From: Thiopseudomonas denitrificans
GTDB taxonomy: Bacteria; Pseudomonadota; Gammaproteobacteria; Pseudomonadales; Pseudomonadaceae
DNA: 64,000 nucleotides
Reading direction: 5' to 3'
Assembly: GCF_002866065.1 (NCBI RefSeq)
Contig: NZ_LNJZ01000008.1
Coordinates: 208,346 to 272,345, forward strand
This document shows, one piece after another, positions 52,765 to 63,555 of this stretch; within the stretch, counting starts at the first letter, position 1, and each line of letters starts with the position of its first letter. Position numbers and translations under genes: made by a program. Under the pieces are notes generated by a model that was not told the origin of the DNA, ran no database searches, and was given only the letters and a program-made list of their open reading frames with translations.

Positions 52765-53715
52765 TCAAAGCACGATATTTTCCTGCGCGCCCTGCTGCCA
52801 TTGCCGGATATTGTCGAAGGTAATATCCGCTCTGCGCTCCAGTGCCTCGTCAGTCGCATAACCAACATGCGGCACAATAATGGTATTGGGCGCACCCAGC
52901 ATCGGATAGTCAGCCGGAATCGGCGGCTCCATATCCGTACGGTCCAGACCGGCACCGGCAATGGTACCCTTGTGCAGCGCCTCGGCCAACGCATTGTTGT
53001 CCACAACAGGACCAACCGCAGTATTGATCAGGATGGAAGTGGGCTTCATCAGCTGCAGACGCTCGGCGTTGATCAGATGCCTGGTGTCATCCGTAAGCGG
53101 CGTGTGAATGCTCACAATGTCGCTTTCCTTCAACACGGACTCCAGAGGCATGTAGGTAACGCCCTTCTGCACCAGCTCCGGCTTCTCGCTTCTGTTCCAG
53201 GCAACCACCCTGCAGCCAAACGCCAGACCCAGCTCGGCCACTGCCGCACCAATCTCTCCGGTCCCCAGCACGCCCAGCGTCTTGCCGTACAAATCGGACT
53301 GCCGGTAGCCGTCCTTGGTGCCGCCCTGCCGTGCGATACCATCCAGCGGCACCACACTACGCAGCAGGCCGATCATTAGGCCAAAGGCTATTTCGGCAAC
53401 CGAGCGGGTGCTATAACCGGCAGCATTGGATACCTTCACGCCCTGCTTCTTGCACTGCTCCAGGTCGATATGATCAAAGCCCGTAAACGCCACCGAGATG
53501 AACTTCAGTTTTTCTGCAGCCGCAATCACCGCACCACTGAGCGGCATATTGGCCAGAATCAGCACATCCGCATCCTTGACGGCTACCTTGAGACTTTCAT
53601 CATCGGTCGGGCCTTCATGAACCACCAGCTCATGCCCAAGCTCCAGAAACGGCCTGGTCAGACTTTCCAGCTTGGCCGCGGAAATACCCAGCGATTGCAG
53701 CATTACGATCTTCAT
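52765..53715 (-). CDS. D-2-hydroxyacid dehydrogenase family protein lacking the catalytic arginine
   Basis: A 316-aa member of the D-isomer-specific 2-hydroxyacid dehydrogenase family with NAD-binding GTGEIG (151-156), catalytic-type Glu263 (DMEPP) and His283 (VPHVGYAT). The usual NTARG motif reads NTAVG: Val234 stands where the substrate-orienting Arg is expected. The enzyme may therefore use a different substrate or be inactive. GGGGAG 5 nt before the ATG supports the start. It lies tail-to-tail with the AraC gene. Confidence 0.85.
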   Translation of the reverse strand: MKIVMLQSLGISAAKLESLTRPFLELGHELVVHEGPTDDESLKVAVKDADVLILANMPLSGAVIAAAEKLKFISVAFTGFDHIDLEQCKKQGVKVSNAAGYSTRSVAEIAFGLMIGLLRSVVPLDGIARQGGTKDGYRQSDLYGKTLGVLGTGEIGAAVAELGLAFGCRVVAWNRSEKPELVQKGVTYMPLESVLKESDIVSIHTPLTDDTRHLINAERLQLMKPTSILINTAVGPVVDNNALAEALHKGTIAGAGLDRTDMEPPIPADYPMLGAPNTIIVPHVGYATDEALERRADITFDNIRQWQQGAQENIVL

Positions 53716-53844
53716 TGCTCTCCCCTTCACGGAATTCTTCATGTGCAGGATGGTACCAAAAACTGTGGCTGGTTATTTTTAGCCTGCGACTCGCGGCCAT
53801 GGATAACGGATTTTACGGTGCATATTGCTACCACACCAAAAGGA

Positions 53845-53865
53845 CTATATATTTTATGTATATAG
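53845..53865 (+). promoter_or_regulatory. Palindromic operator of vapBC
   Basis: CTATATA (53845-53851) and TATATAG (53859-53865) form a perfect 7-bp inverted repeat 15 bp before the vapB start. AbrB-type VapB antitoxins, with their toxins, repress their own operon at such sites. Confidence 0.6.
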
Positions 53866-53880
53866 CTCGGAGGGATCACC

Positions 53881-54114
53881 ATGCATACAGGAACCGTATT
53901 TGAAAACAATCGCACCCAGGCGGTACGCCTGCCAGTCGGTGTGCGTTTTGACGACAACGTAAAAAAGGTACTGATCCGCAAGCTGGGCAAGGAACGCATA
54001 CTGACCCCCGTTGACCATGTCTGGGACAGCTTCTTTCATGCCAGCGAAGGCGTTAGCGAAGACTTTTTGCCCGAGCGCGCCAGTCAGCAACAGTCTGAAC
54101 GGGAAGAGTTCTGA
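53881..54114 (+). CDS. vapB: VapB antitoxin (AbrB-like)
   Basis: A 77-aa antitoxin with an N-terminal swapped-hairpin AbrB DNA-binding domain (TVFENNRTQAVRLPVGVRFD) and an acidic C-terminal tail (DFLPERASQQQSEREEF) that wraps the toxin. CGGAGGGA is a strong ribosome binding site. It shares one base with vapC (TGATG). Confidence 0.9.
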   Translation: MHTGTVFENNRTQAVRLPVGVRFDDNVKKVLIRKLGKERILTPVDHVWDSFFHASEGVSEDFLPERASQQQSEREEF

Positions 54115-54518
54115 TGCTCAGATACATGCTGGACACCAACATTGCCATCTACGTCATCAAGCGCCGGCCGCTAGAGGTACTGGGCACATTCAACCGCATG
54201 GCCAGCATGATGTGCGTCAGCAGCATTACCGAAGCCGAACTGTTGCATGGCGCTGAAAAAAGCCAGCGACGCGAGCATAACCTGCATCAGGTCGCCGACT
54301 TTCTATCCAGACTGGAAGTGTTGCCCTACACCAGCAAGGCAGCCGGTCATTATGGGGATATCCGTGCCGAACTTGAGCGAAAAGGCACGCCGATTGGCAT
54401 CAACGACCTGCATATCGCCGCTCATGCACGCAGTGAAGGGCTGGTGCTGGTCAGCAATAATCTGAAGGAGTTTGAACGGGTGGCCGGTTTGCGGATGGAG
54501 AACTGGATAGACCAATAA
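54114..54518 (+). CDS. vapC: VapC toxin (PIN-domain ribonuclease)
   Basis: A 134-aa PIN-domain endonuclease with acidic residues Asp7 (YMLDTNI), Glu42 (EAELLHG) and Asp98 (INDLHIAAHARSEGL), then VLVSNNLKEF. Similar to the VapC enzymes that cut initiator tRNA. The fourth acidic position reads Asn in the SNN motif, common in this subgroup. Coupled to vapB; converges on parE, whose stop lies 12 bp away. Confidence 0.92.
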   Translation: MLRYMLDTNIAIYVIKRRPLEVLGTFNRMASMMCVSSITEAELLHGAEKSQRREHNLHQVADFLSRLEVLPYTSKAAGHYGDIRAELERKGTPIGINDLHIAAHARSEGLVLVSNNLKEFERVAGLRMENWIDQ

Positions 54519-54529
54519 CCCTTGTTCAC

Positions 54530-54841
54530 TCAAACATCATCCTGTTGAAAGTGTTTTATCTGGTGCATACGCTCATGCAGTATGGTGACAATTCCAACCG
54601 CCCCGTCAGACAGCCAGCGCCAGTAAACGAAATGCTTTTCGTAGCGGTAGTAAAAACCCTCAACACCGAATTCGGCGGGTACTGGCCTGGAAGCGACTCC
54701 ATGTGTCTTTATCCTGGAAAAAGACTGAAACAGGCCGGTAATGTAACGCTCTGCCTGCTGCTCACCCCAGTGCTGACGGGTGTAACGATAGATTTCATCC
54801 AGCCGGACAGAAGCTGACTGCTGGACGCGCACGCTATCCAC
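54530..54841 (-). CDS. parE: ParE/RelE-superfamily toxin
   Basis: A 103-aa toxin of the ParE/RelE fold (LDEIYRYTRQHWGEQQAERYI, FYYRYEKHFVYWRWLSDGAVGIVTILHERM). It starts with GTG 5 bp after the antitoxin stop. ParE toxins poison DNA gyrase. Confidence 0.88.
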   Translation of the reverse strand: MDSVRVQQSASVRLDEIYRYTRQHWGEQQAERYITGLFQSFSRIKTHGVASRPVPAEFGVEGFYYRYEKHFVYWRWLSDGAVGIVTILHERMHQIKHFQQDDV

Positions 54842-54846
54842 GATAG

Positions 54847-55101
54847 TCAGCCCTGATTGCGGGCAATCACGTCCGCTGCACTCAGCGGCTGATAAGAAGA
54901 TTCCGGAGCATCAAACGCCAAAGTCAGCTCGGCTTTGAGCCTATCAAAAGCTTCGGCCTCAACCCGTTCCTTGTCGCGCCTGATCAGATCACGAATGTAT
55001 TCACTCACGTTGTCATAGGCTCCGTGCTCACCTGTGTTGGCGGCAACAAAATCACTGAGCGGGCCTTTAAGGCGGACGGTCATGGTAGTAGTACGTGGCA
55101 T
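54847..55101 (-). CDS. parD: ParD-type antitoxin
   Basis: An 84-aa protein with an N-terminal ribbon-helix-helix (MTVRLKGPLSDFVAANTGEHG, then DNVSEYIRDLIRRDKERVE), typical of ParD/CopG antitoxins, and an extended C-terminus for toxin binding. The ATG at 55101 with AAGG upstream is used; a GTG at 55113 is possible. First gene of a parDE operon. Confidence 0.88.
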   Translation of the reverse strand: MPRTTTMTVRLKGPLSDFVAANTGEHGAYDNVSEYIRDLIRRDKERVEAEAFDRLKAELTLAFDAPESSYQPLSAADVIARNQG

Positions 55102-55195
55102 GATTTCATGCACCTTGCAAAAAGCCTGTAAGGAATATAACCAATAAGCACTACAGGCTCAACAGCTCCGAATCACTGCAGTCATGCCTGCTGCC

Positions 55196-55217
55196 GTAGG
55201 TGCGAATTTATTCGCAC
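55196..55217 (+). repeat. REP-like palindrome 4
   Basis: GTAG then GTGCGAATTTATTCGCAC, the same family as the copies near 50.6-50.7 kb. It lies upstream of parD. It is followed by another inverted repeat, AGCACGACA (55221-55229) with TGTCGTGCT (55248-55256). Confidence 0.75.
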
Positions 55218-55340
55218 AAAAGCACGACAAATTCAGCGACACAATGCTGTCGTGCTTTGCCACGACAGCACCAACCCACAAAAGCAGTGCGCAGCAGCAT
55301 CCAGCTGCCCAAGCTGACCAGGTAGCTCAATAAAACTGAA

Positions 55341-55737
55341 ATGGGACTGCTGCCGGTAGAGATCGTCATTCGGTCACGCCAGACCGAATACTATCAATGC
55401 CTGGGCGAAGCCGATGAGCAGGCGGATTGCACTGGGTTCATTGAGTTTATGTTGCCGGCCATCAAGCAGTCGCTTGAAGAAGGAATTGAACAGCAAGCTG
55501 GGCTAGAGTCAGAATTGGCGAAAGAAGTGATTCAGTTGCTGGTCAGCGGCCCCCTTGAGCCGCACAGAAATCGCCAGAGCGCTTGGCCATAAAAGCGTAT
55601 CAAGTGGCTTGAATCGACAAATCAAATGGCTGCTTGAGCATGAGTATATCGAATATACCCTTCCTGATAAGCCCAATAGTCGCTTGCAGAAATATCGCTT
55701 AACCACTCGTGGCACAACTGTTTTGCAGAACCAATGA
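55341..55737 (+). pseudogene. Broken 3' end of a Fic-family gene
   Basis: Two overlapping frames together read as the C-terminal part of a Fic protein: first LLPVEIVIRSRQTEYYQCL and IEFMLPAIKQSLEE, the region after the catalytic motif, then a winged-helix LSRTEIARALGHKSVSSGLN with YRLT. They are joined at a run of five C (55550-55554). Removing one C makes a continuous frame through LLVSGPLSRTEIARALGHK. The catalytic HPFxxGNG part is missing and a stop lies just upstream, so the gene is both truncated and frameshifted. Confidence 0.75.
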
Positions 55738-55741
55738 AACA

Positions 55742-55769
55742 AAAAGGGCGCTGAAAACAGCGCCCTTTT
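55742..55769. terminator. Bidirectional terminator between fic remnant and glyS
   Basis: A perfect 12-bp stem AAAAGGGCGCTG (55742-55753) with CAGCGCCCTTTT (55758-55769) and an AAAA loop. Flanking A/T runs allow function in both directions; it ends glyS on the minus strand. Confidence 0.92.
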
Positions 55770-55786
55770 GACTTTCAGTACATCTG

Positions 55787-57832
55787 CTATCCCAACAGCG
55801 AAATATCCGCCACGCTGAGGAACAACCCACGCAACTGCGCCAGCAGTGCATGACGATTGGCGCGGATGGCACTGTCTTCGGCGTTGACCATGACATCGTC
55901 AAAGAAGGCATCGACCGGCTGTTGCAGTTGCGCCAGACGGGTGAGGATGCCGGTGTAGTCATGGGCGGCGGCCAGCGGGGCGACGTCCTGTTGCGCCTGT
56001 TGCAGGGCGGCAAACAGGGCCTTTTCTGCCGGCTCGGCCAGCAGGGATTCCTGTACCTGGCCGTCCTCGGCATCACCCAGCACGTTGGACACCCGCTTGT
56101 TGGCGGCGGCCAGTGCTTCGGCTTCGCTCAGGCTGCGGAAGTGCTGCACCGCCTGTACGCGCTGGTCGAAGTCCAGCGGCGAGTCGGGATGTACGGCACG
56201 CACGGCCTGATAGACGCTGACCTCGATACCAGCATCTTCATAGCGAGCACGCAGACGGTCGAAGATGAAATCGTGAACCTGTGCCAGCAGGCCGTCGGCC
56301 TTGACGCGTGAACCGTACTGGTCGATGGCGGCTTGCAGCAGCGGGGTCAGCGGCTGCTCCAGTTCCTTCTCGATCAGGATGCGCAGCACGCCCAACGCTG
56401 CACGACGCAGTGCATAGGGGTCGCGGCTACCAGTAGGCAGCATGCCGACACCGAAGATGCCGACCAGGGTGTCGATCTTGTCGGCCACGGCCACGGCAGC
56501 ACCGGTCAGGGTGGCTGGCAGCTCGGCACCGGCACCACGCGGCATGTACTGCTCGTTCAGTGCCGCCGGTACATCGCCCGGTTCGTTGTTCAGCTGTGCA
56601 TAGTAGTAGCCGGCAATACCCTGCATTTCCGGATACTCGCCGACCATGGCGGTGGCCAGGTCGCACTTGGAGAGGATACCGGCGCGGGCGGCGTGCTCGG
56701 CGTTGCCGCCAATCTGTGTAGCGATTTGTGCAGCCAGCGCAGAGACACGCTCGGCCTTTTCGTACACGGTGCCCAGTTCGGCCTGGAACACCACGTTTTT
56801 CAGCAGTTCGTTGAAGCTTTCCAGTGATTGCTTCTGGTCCTGCAGGTAGAAGAACTCGGCATCACTCAGGCGTGGACGGACAACCTTTTCGTTACCGGAC
56901 ACTACCTGCGCTGGGTCTTTACTCTCCAGGTTGGCGACGGTGATGAAGCGCGGCAGCAGTTTGCCTTCGCCATCGACCAGACAGAAGTAACGCTGGTCAT
57001 CCTGCATGGTGGCGATCAGGGCTTCCTGGGGTACCTGCAGGAAGTGCTCTTCAAAGGAGCACACCAGCGGCACCGGCCACTCGACCAGAGAAGCCACTTC
57101 ATCCAGCAGATCTGCAGGCATGATGGCCTTGCCGTTCTCTTTGGCGGCCAGCTCGGTGACCTTGCTGGCAATCAGCTCACGACGCTCATCAAAGTCGGCC
57201 AGCACCTTGGCGCTGCGCAGGGCTTCCAGATAATCCGTCGGACGCTGGATGCTGACCGGCTGGTTATGGTGGAAACGGTGACCCATGGACTCACGGCCGG
57301 CGGTTTGCGCCAGCAATGTGCAATCCACCACCTGCTCGCCCAGCAGCATCACCAGCCACTGGGTCGGACGGACGAATTCTTCACGACGGGCACCCCAGCG
57401 CATGCGCTTGGGAATCGGCAGCTTGTCCAGCGACTGCTCGACAATACCGGGCAGCAGCTCGGCGGTTGCCTGACCGGCAATCTGCTGTACAAAGCGCAGC
57501 TTGGCACCGCTACGGTCGATGGCATCCAGCTCGACACCACAGCGGCGGGCAAAGCCCAGCGCGGCCTGGGTGGGGTTGCCATTGGCATCAAAGGCGGCCT
57601 GCACGGGCGGGCCGTCCATTGCCTGTTCGCGATCGGCCTGGCGCTCGGCCAGTTGCTCGACCAGCACTGCCAGACGGCGTGGCGCGGCATAGCTGTGCAC
57701 CTTGCCATGGGGCAGACCGGCCGCTTTCAGACCGGCAACGATACCGTCGGTGAAAGCTTTTGCCAGGGTTTTCAGCGCCTTGGGTGGCAGCTCTTCGGTA
57801 CCCAGCTCGACCAGAAAATCCTGTGTACTCAT
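55787..57832 (-). CDS. glyS: Glycyl-tRNA synthetase beta subunit
   Basis: GlyS (681 aa) is the tRNA-binding subunit of the alpha2beta2 glycyl-tRNA synthetase. Family segments are the start [51 protein letters not shown] and the C-terminal [21 protein letters not shown]. Overlaps glyQ by 4 bp, so the subunits are made in step. Confidence 0.97.
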   Translation of the reverse strand: MSTQDFLVELGTEELPPKALKTLAKAFTDGIVAGLKAAGLPHGKVHSYAAPRRLAVLVEQLAERQADREQAMDGPPVQAAFDANGNPTQAALGFARRCGVELDAIDRSGAKLRFVQQIAGQATAELLPGIVEQSLDKLPIPKRMRWGARREEFVRPTQWLVMLLGEQVVDCTLLAQTAGRESMGHRFHHNQPVSIQRPTDYLEALRSAKVLADFDERRELIASKVTELAAKENGKAIMPADLLDEVASLVEWPVPLVCSFEEHFLQVPQEALIATMQDDQRYFCLVDGEGKLLPRFITVANLESKDPAQVVSGNEKVVRPRLSDAEFFYLQDQKQSLESFNELLKNVVFQAELGTVYEKAERVSALAAQIATQIGGNAEHAARAGILSKCDLATAMVGEYPEMQGIAGYYYAQLNNEPGDVPAALNEQYMPRGAGAELPATLTGAAVAVADKIDTLVGIFGVGMLPTGSRDPYALRRAALGVLRILIEKELEQPLTPLLQAAIDQYGSRVKADGLLAQVHDFIFDRLRARYEDAGIEVSVYQAVRAVHPDSPLDFDQRVQAVQHFRSLSEAEALAAANKRVSNVLGDAEDGQVQESLLAEPAEKALFAALQQAQQDVAPLAAAHDYTGILTRLAQLQQPVDAFFDDVMVNAEDSAIRANRHALLAQLRGLFLSVADISLLG

Positions 57833-58776
57833 TGTTCCGCCTCCAGCCTGGCCAGTACTTCATCACGCAAGTGTTCCGGGGCCATGGGGAAGCCCAGTTT
57901 GGCACGGGCCTGCAGATAGCTTTGCGCCACGGCACGGGCCAGATTGCGCACGCGCAGGATGTAGCGCTGACGCTCGGTCACGGAAATGGCCCGGCGTGCA
58001 TCCAGCAGGTTGAAGGTATGGCTGGCCTTGAGCACCATCTCGTAGGTGGGCAGTGGCAGCTCCAGCGCTATCAGGCGGTTGGCTTCGCTTTCATAGAAAT
58101 CGAACAGCTCGAACAGCTTGTCGACATTGGCGTGCTCGAAGTTGTAGGTGGACTGCTCCACCTCGTTCTGGTGGAACACATCGCCATAGGTGACCTTGCC
58201 GAACGGGCCGTCGGAATAGACCAGATCGTAGACCGAGTCGACACCCTGCAGGTACATGGCCAGACGCTCCAGACCGTAGGTGATTTCGCCGGTGACCGGA
58301 TAGCACTCGACACCGCCGACCTGCTGGAAGTAGGTGAACTGGGTCACCTCCATGCCGTTGAGCCAGACTTCCCAGCCCAGTCCCCATGCGCCCAGCGTGG
58401 GCGACTCCCAGTTGTCCTCGACAAAGCGGATGTCATGCACCAGCGGATCAAGGCCGATGTGGCGCAGCGAATCCAGATACAGCTGCTGGATGTTGTCGGG
58501 ATTGGGCTTGAGCACCACCTGGAACTGGTAGTAATGCTGCAGACGGTTGGGGTTGTCGCCGTAACGGCCATCTGTGGGACGGCGGGACGGCTGCACATAG
58601 GCGGCGTTCCAGGTTTCGGGACCGATGGCACGCAGAAAGGTCGCGGTATGGAAGGTGCCGGCACCCATTTCCATGTCGTAGGGCTGCAGCACCACACAGC
58701 CCTGTTCCGCCCAGAAACTCTGCAGGGCGAGGATCAGATCCTGGAAGGTGCGCATGGCGGGGTTGGTCTGTTTCAC
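57829..58776 (-). CDS. glyQ: Glycyl-tRNA synthetase alpha subunit
   Basis: GlyQ (315 aa) carries the class-II catalytic core: [40 protein letters not shown] and [19 protein letters not shown]. The GTG at 58776 is chosen because it gives the family length (315 aa, as I recall for Pseudomonas). The internal ATG at 58755 has no ribosome binding site and would cut conserved residues; the frame upstream is not similar. Confidence 0.96.
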   Translation of the reverse strand: MKQTNPAMRTFQDLILALQSFWAEQGCVVLQPYDMEMGAGTFHTATFLRAIGPETWNAAYVQPSRRPTDGRYGDNPNRLQHYYQFQVVLKPNPDNIQQLYLDSLRHIGLDPLVHDIRFVEDNWESPTLGAWGLGWEVWLNGMEVTQFTYFQQVGGVECYPVTGEITYGLERLAMYLQGVDSVYDLVYSDGPFGKVTYGDVFHQNEVEQSTYNFEHANVDKLFELFDFYESEANRLIALELPLPTYEMVLKASHTFNLLDARRAISVTERQRYILRVRNLARAVAQSYLQARAKLGFPMAPEHLRDEVLARLEAEQ

Positions 58777-58972
58777 GTTGTTGATCCGTAGAAAAGGATT
58801 GGCAGAAAAGCGCAAGTATAGCCTAGTTTTGCTACCGACCGAAGGATCAACGACAGTAGCCGACCGGCTGCAAGCCCTTGACCTGCCTGCAGCCGGACGT
58901 TTCATGACGGAAGGATGACAACGCTCCGCCGGACGCAGTTCGCACCGGAGAGCGAACCACCTGAGTGACCGG

Positions 58973-59260
58973 TTATTCGTCGTCCTGTTTTTTCAGTTTG
59001 GGGTTGGGGAAAAACTGCATGGGCTTGGCAGCTTTTTTCACCTTGGGCTTGTCCTGGTTGACCCGGGTCGGCAGCTCCAGCGGGACCGACTGGCCAAACT
59101 CGTTGAGCGAGTCGGCAAAGCCGCAGCGGATGCAGTCGCGGTACTGGGTGCCGTCAACCGTCCACATGCGGATGGTGTCCATGGCTTCACAGGCCGGACA
59201 TACGGCGCTGGCAATGAACTGTTTTTTAACGGGCTGTTCGGTGGTTTCAGTGGTAGTCAT
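58973..59260 (-). CDS. yheV: YheV-family putative zinc-ribbon protein
   Basis: A 95-aa protein with two CxxC pairs, CPAC (21-24) and CIRC (43-46), forming a zinc ribbon, and a basic C-terminal tail ([21 protein letters not shown]). It matches YheV (DUF2387), found next to prlC in many gammaproteobacteria. Function unknown. Confidence 0.9.
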   Translation of the reverse strand: MTTTETTEQPVKKQFIASAVCPACEAMDTIRMWTVDGTQYRDCIRCGFADSLNEFGQSVPLELPTRVNQDKPKVKKAAKPMQFFPNPKLKKQDDE

Positions 59261-59379
59261 GGCGCTCTCTTGTTTGGGCAGCTGTTGCTCCCTGTTCAGT
59301 TAATCAGGCTCTGATTTGATCATTACGCCGGCCATTGTCAGCCATCAGCCGCCTTTTTGTTGTTGATCACACGACCGGT

Positions 59380-59419
59380 TTCCCTGCCGTCGTCACCAAA
59401 CAGGGATGACGGCAGGGAA
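59380..59419 (-). terminator. Hairpin after prlC
   Basis: A perfect 12-bp stem TTCCCTGCCGTC (59380-59391) with GACGGCAGGGAA (59408-59419), starting 6 bp past the prlC stop. No U run follows on the minus strand, so it may be a partial terminator or a processing barrier between prlC and yheV. Confidence 0.55.
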
Positions 59420-59425
59420 CGCAAA

Positions 59426-61465
59426 TCAGGCTGCCAGCCCGCTATGGCGCAGCAGGGCATCGATCTGTGGTTCGCGACCACGGAATTCGACAAACAGCTG
59501 CAGTGGCTCGTATGAACCGCCCTTGGCCAGAATGCTGTCACGGAAGGCACGGCCGGTTTGCGGGTTGAGCACGCCCTCTTCCTCAAAACGCGAGAAGGCA
59601 TCCGCCGACAACACCTCGGCCCACTTGTAGCTGTAGTAACCGGCCGCATAACCACCGGCAAAGATGTGGCCGAAGCTGTTGGCAAACCGGTTCCAGGCCG
59701 GCGGGGTCATCACCGCCACCCGGCTGCGCACCTCGTCCAGCACCTGTTGCACGCTGCGCCCCTGCCCCTGGCTGCCGTGCAGTTCGAAATCGAACAACGA
59801 GAACTCCAGCTGACGCACCATCATCATGCCGGACTGGAAGTTGCGTGCGGCCAGCATGCGCTCCAGCATCTCGGCCGGCAACGGCTCACCGGTTTCCCAG
59901 TGACCGGCAATCAGCGCCAGCCCTTCCTGCTCCCAGCACCAGTTTTCCATGAACTGGCTGGGCAGCTCGACCGCATCCCAGGCCACGCCGTTGATGCCGG
60001 ACACGCCCAGCTGCTCGACACGGGTCAGCATGTGATGCAGGCCATGGCCGAATTCGTGGAACAGGGTGGTGACTTCATCGTGGGTCAGCAGCGCCGGCTT
60101 ATCGCCGACAGCAGGGGTGAAGTTACATACCAGATAGGCCACCGGCAATACCAGTTCGCCCTTGCCGTTGCGGAACTGGTCACGCGCGCCATCCATCCAG
60201 GCACCGCCACGCTTGTTGCTGCGGGCATAGAGGTCGAAATAGAAGCGACCAACGGTCTGGCCGTTTTCCTGCACCCTGAACAGGCGCACCTCGGGGTGCC
60301 AGCGCTCAAAGTCCTGCTCTTCACTGATTTCGATACCGAACAGGCGCTGCACGATCTGGAACATGCCATCCAGTACGCGGTTGACCGGGAAATACTGGCG
60401 CACTTCCTCTTCGCTGATGCTATAACGCTGTTCGCGCAGTTTTTCGCTGTAGTAGCCAACATCCCAGCTTTGCAGATCGGCGCAGCCCTGTTCGGCGGCA
60501 AAGGCCTTCAGCTCGGCAAGATCCCGCTCGGCAAAGGGCTTGCTGCGCACGCCCAGATCGTTAAGGAAGTCCAGCACCTGCTGCGGGCTGTCGGCCATCT
60601 TGGTGGCCAGTGACAGGTCGCTGTAATGGGCAAAGCCCAGCAATTCGGCCAGCTCCTGGCGCAACTCCAGCGTGCGTGCCATCACCGGCGTGTTGTCGAA
60701 TTCACCGGCATTGGGTCCCTGCTCGGAGGCTCGGGTGCTGTAGGCGGTGTAGACCTCTTCACGCAGTGCACGATCATCAGCATAGGTCATGATGGCGTAG
60801 TAGCTGGGAAACTCCAGCGTCACCAGCCAGCCATCCAGTTCTTTCTCGGCGGCGGCTTGCGCCAGCTGGCCACGGGCAGATTCGGGAAGACCAGCCAGTG
60901 CGCTTTCATCAGTAATATGTTTGGTCCAGGCCTGGGTGGCATCCAGCAACTGGTTGGAGAACTTGCTCGACAGTTCGGACAGTTCTTTCTGGATTTCGCC
61001 GTAACGCGCCTGTTGCTCAAGCGGCAGGTCGATACCGGACAGATGGAAGTCACGCAGCTCGTTGTCCAGCACCTTGCGCTGGGCATCGTTCAACTCTTGT
61101 GCCGCCGGGCTGCTCGCCAGCGCCTTGTAGGCTTCAAATAGCTCGCGGTTCTGGCCCAGTTCGGTCCAGAACTCGGACAGTTTGGGCAAACAAGCCTCGT
61201 AGGCTTCGCGCAGCTCGGCGTTGTTACATACCGCATTCAGATGCCCGACCGGACTCCATGCCTGCCCCAGTTTGGCCGACATTTCATCCATCGGCAGCAC
61301 CAGGTTGTCCCAGGTGAAACCGTCCTTGCGCTGCAGCAGTTCGGCAACCTGCTTGCGGCTATCGGCCAGCAGCTGGTCGATGGCCGGGACTACGTGTTCG
61401 GGTTTGATGGCAGCAAAGGGTGGCAGGTCGAAATCCTGCAGCAGGGGGTTGGCAATCTGGGTCAC
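59426..61465 (-). CDS. prlC: Oligopeptidase A
   Basis: PrlC (679 aa) is a cytoplasmic zinc metallopeptidase (M3 family) degrading short peptides. The zinc-binding HExxH is present in LFHEFGHGLHHMLT, with the third ligand region GINGVAWDAVELPSQ. The GTG at 61465, with AGGT 6 nt upstream, begins the conserved NPLLQDFDLPPF stretch; the upstream frame has no similarity. Confidence 0.95.
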   Translation of the reverse strand: MTQIANPLLQDFDLPPFAAIKPEHVVPAIDQLLADSRKQVAELLQRKDGFTWDNLVLPMDEMSAKLGQAWSPVGHLNAVCNNAELREAYEACLPKLSEFWTELGQNRELFEAYKALASSPAAQELNDAQRKVLDNELRDFHLSGIDLPLEQQARYGEIQKELSELSSKFSNQLLDATQAWTKHITDESALAGLPESARGQLAQAAAEKELDGWLVTLEFPSYYAIMTYADDRALREEVYTAYSTRASEQGPNAGEFDNTPVMARTLELRQELAELLGFAHYSDLSLATKMADSPQQVLDFLNDLGVRSKPFAERDLAELKAFAAEQGCADLQSWDVGYYSEKLREQRYSISEEEVRQYFPVNRVLDGMFQIVQRLFGIEISEEQDFERWHPEVRLFRVQENGQTVGRFYFDLYARSNKRGGAWMDGARDQFRNGKGELVLPVAYLVCNFTPAVGDKPALLTHDEVTTLFHEFGHGLHHMLTRVEQLGVSGINGVAWDAVELPSQFMENWCWEQEGLALIAGHWETGEPLPAEMLERMLAARNFQSGMMMVRQLEFSLFDFELHGSQGQGRSVQQVLDEVRSRVAVMTPPAWNRFANSFGHIFAGGYAAGYYSYKWAEVLSADAFSRFEEEGVLNPQTGRAFRDSILAKGGSYEPLQLFVEFRGREPQIDALLRHSGLAA

Positions 61466-62726
<1,261 letters not shown>

Positions 62727-62727
62727 C

Positions 62728-63552
62728 ATGCAAAGATACGCCGTTTTTGGCAACCCGATTGCCCACAGCCAGTCCCCTTTCATTCACCGCATGTTTGCCG
62801 AACAGACCGGCCTGCAGCTGACCTATGAAGCCCTGCTGGCTCCGCTGGACGACTTTGCCGGCAGCCTGCAGCAGTTTTTTACCAGTGACGGATGCGGCTG
62901 TAACGTAACCGTACCCTTCAAGGAACAGGCCTTCGCTCTCGCCGACGAACTGAGCGGACGCGCCCGCCGTGCCGGAGCGGTCAATACCTTGATCAAACTG
63001 GACAACGGTCGCATCCGCGGCGACAACACCGATGGCGCCGGGCTGGTCAGTGACCTGCTGCAAAACAATGTACCACTGGCGGGCCAGCGCATCCTGCTGC
63101 TGGGTGCCGGCGGTGCCGCCCGTGGTGTGCTGGAGCCTTTGCTGGCCCAACAGCCGGCCGAACTGGCGATTGCCAACCGCACGGTGGAAAAGGCCGAACA
63201 GCTGGCCAGTGAGTTTGCCGATCTGGGCCCTGTCGTCGCCTGCGGCTTTGACTGGATCGATACTCCGGTGGACCTGATCATCAATGCAACCTCCGCCAGC
63301 CTGCACGGCGAGCTGCCGCCACTGGCACCGACACTGGTCAAGCCCGCCCAGACGGTCTGTTACGACATGATGTACGGCAAGGACATCACCGCCTTCAACC
63401 GCTGGGCACAAGAGCAGGGTGCCGGGCGTACACTGGACGGTCTCGGCATGCTGGTCGGCCAGGCGGCCGAAGCATTTTCTGTCTGGACCGGCCAGCGGCC
63501 CGATACCGCTCCGGTGATGCAGGCATTGCGGGACCGGCTGGCAGGCAACTAA
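62728..63552 (+). CDS. aroE: Shikimate dehydrogenase
   Basis: AroE (274 aa) reduces 3-dehydroshikimate with NADPH in aromatic amino acid synthesis. Motifs are [20 protein letters not shown], the catalytic Lys in [22 protein letters not shown], the nucleotide loop [23 protein letters not shown], and [11 protein letters not shown]. Confidence 0.96.
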   Translation: MQRYAVFGNPIAHSQSPFIHRMFAEQTGLQLTYEALLAPLDDFAGSLQQFFTSDGCGCNVTVPFKEQAFALADELSGRARRAGAVNTLIKLDNGRIRGDNTDGAGLVSDLLQNNVPLAGQRILLLGAGGAARGVLEPLLAQQPAELAIANRTVEKAEQLASEFADLGPVVACGFDWIDTPVDLIINATSASLHGELPPLAPTLVKPAQTVCYDMMYGKDITAFNRWAQEQGAGRTLDGLGMLVGQAAEAFSVWTGQRPDTAPVMQALRDRLAGN

Positions 63553-63555
63553 GCC

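Noticed and set aside
58864-58896. 9-bp hairpin upstream of glyQ as terminator of yheV
   Set aside because: CCGGCTGCA/TGCAGCCGG is real, but no U run follows on the minus strand and it is about 80 bp from the yheV stop.
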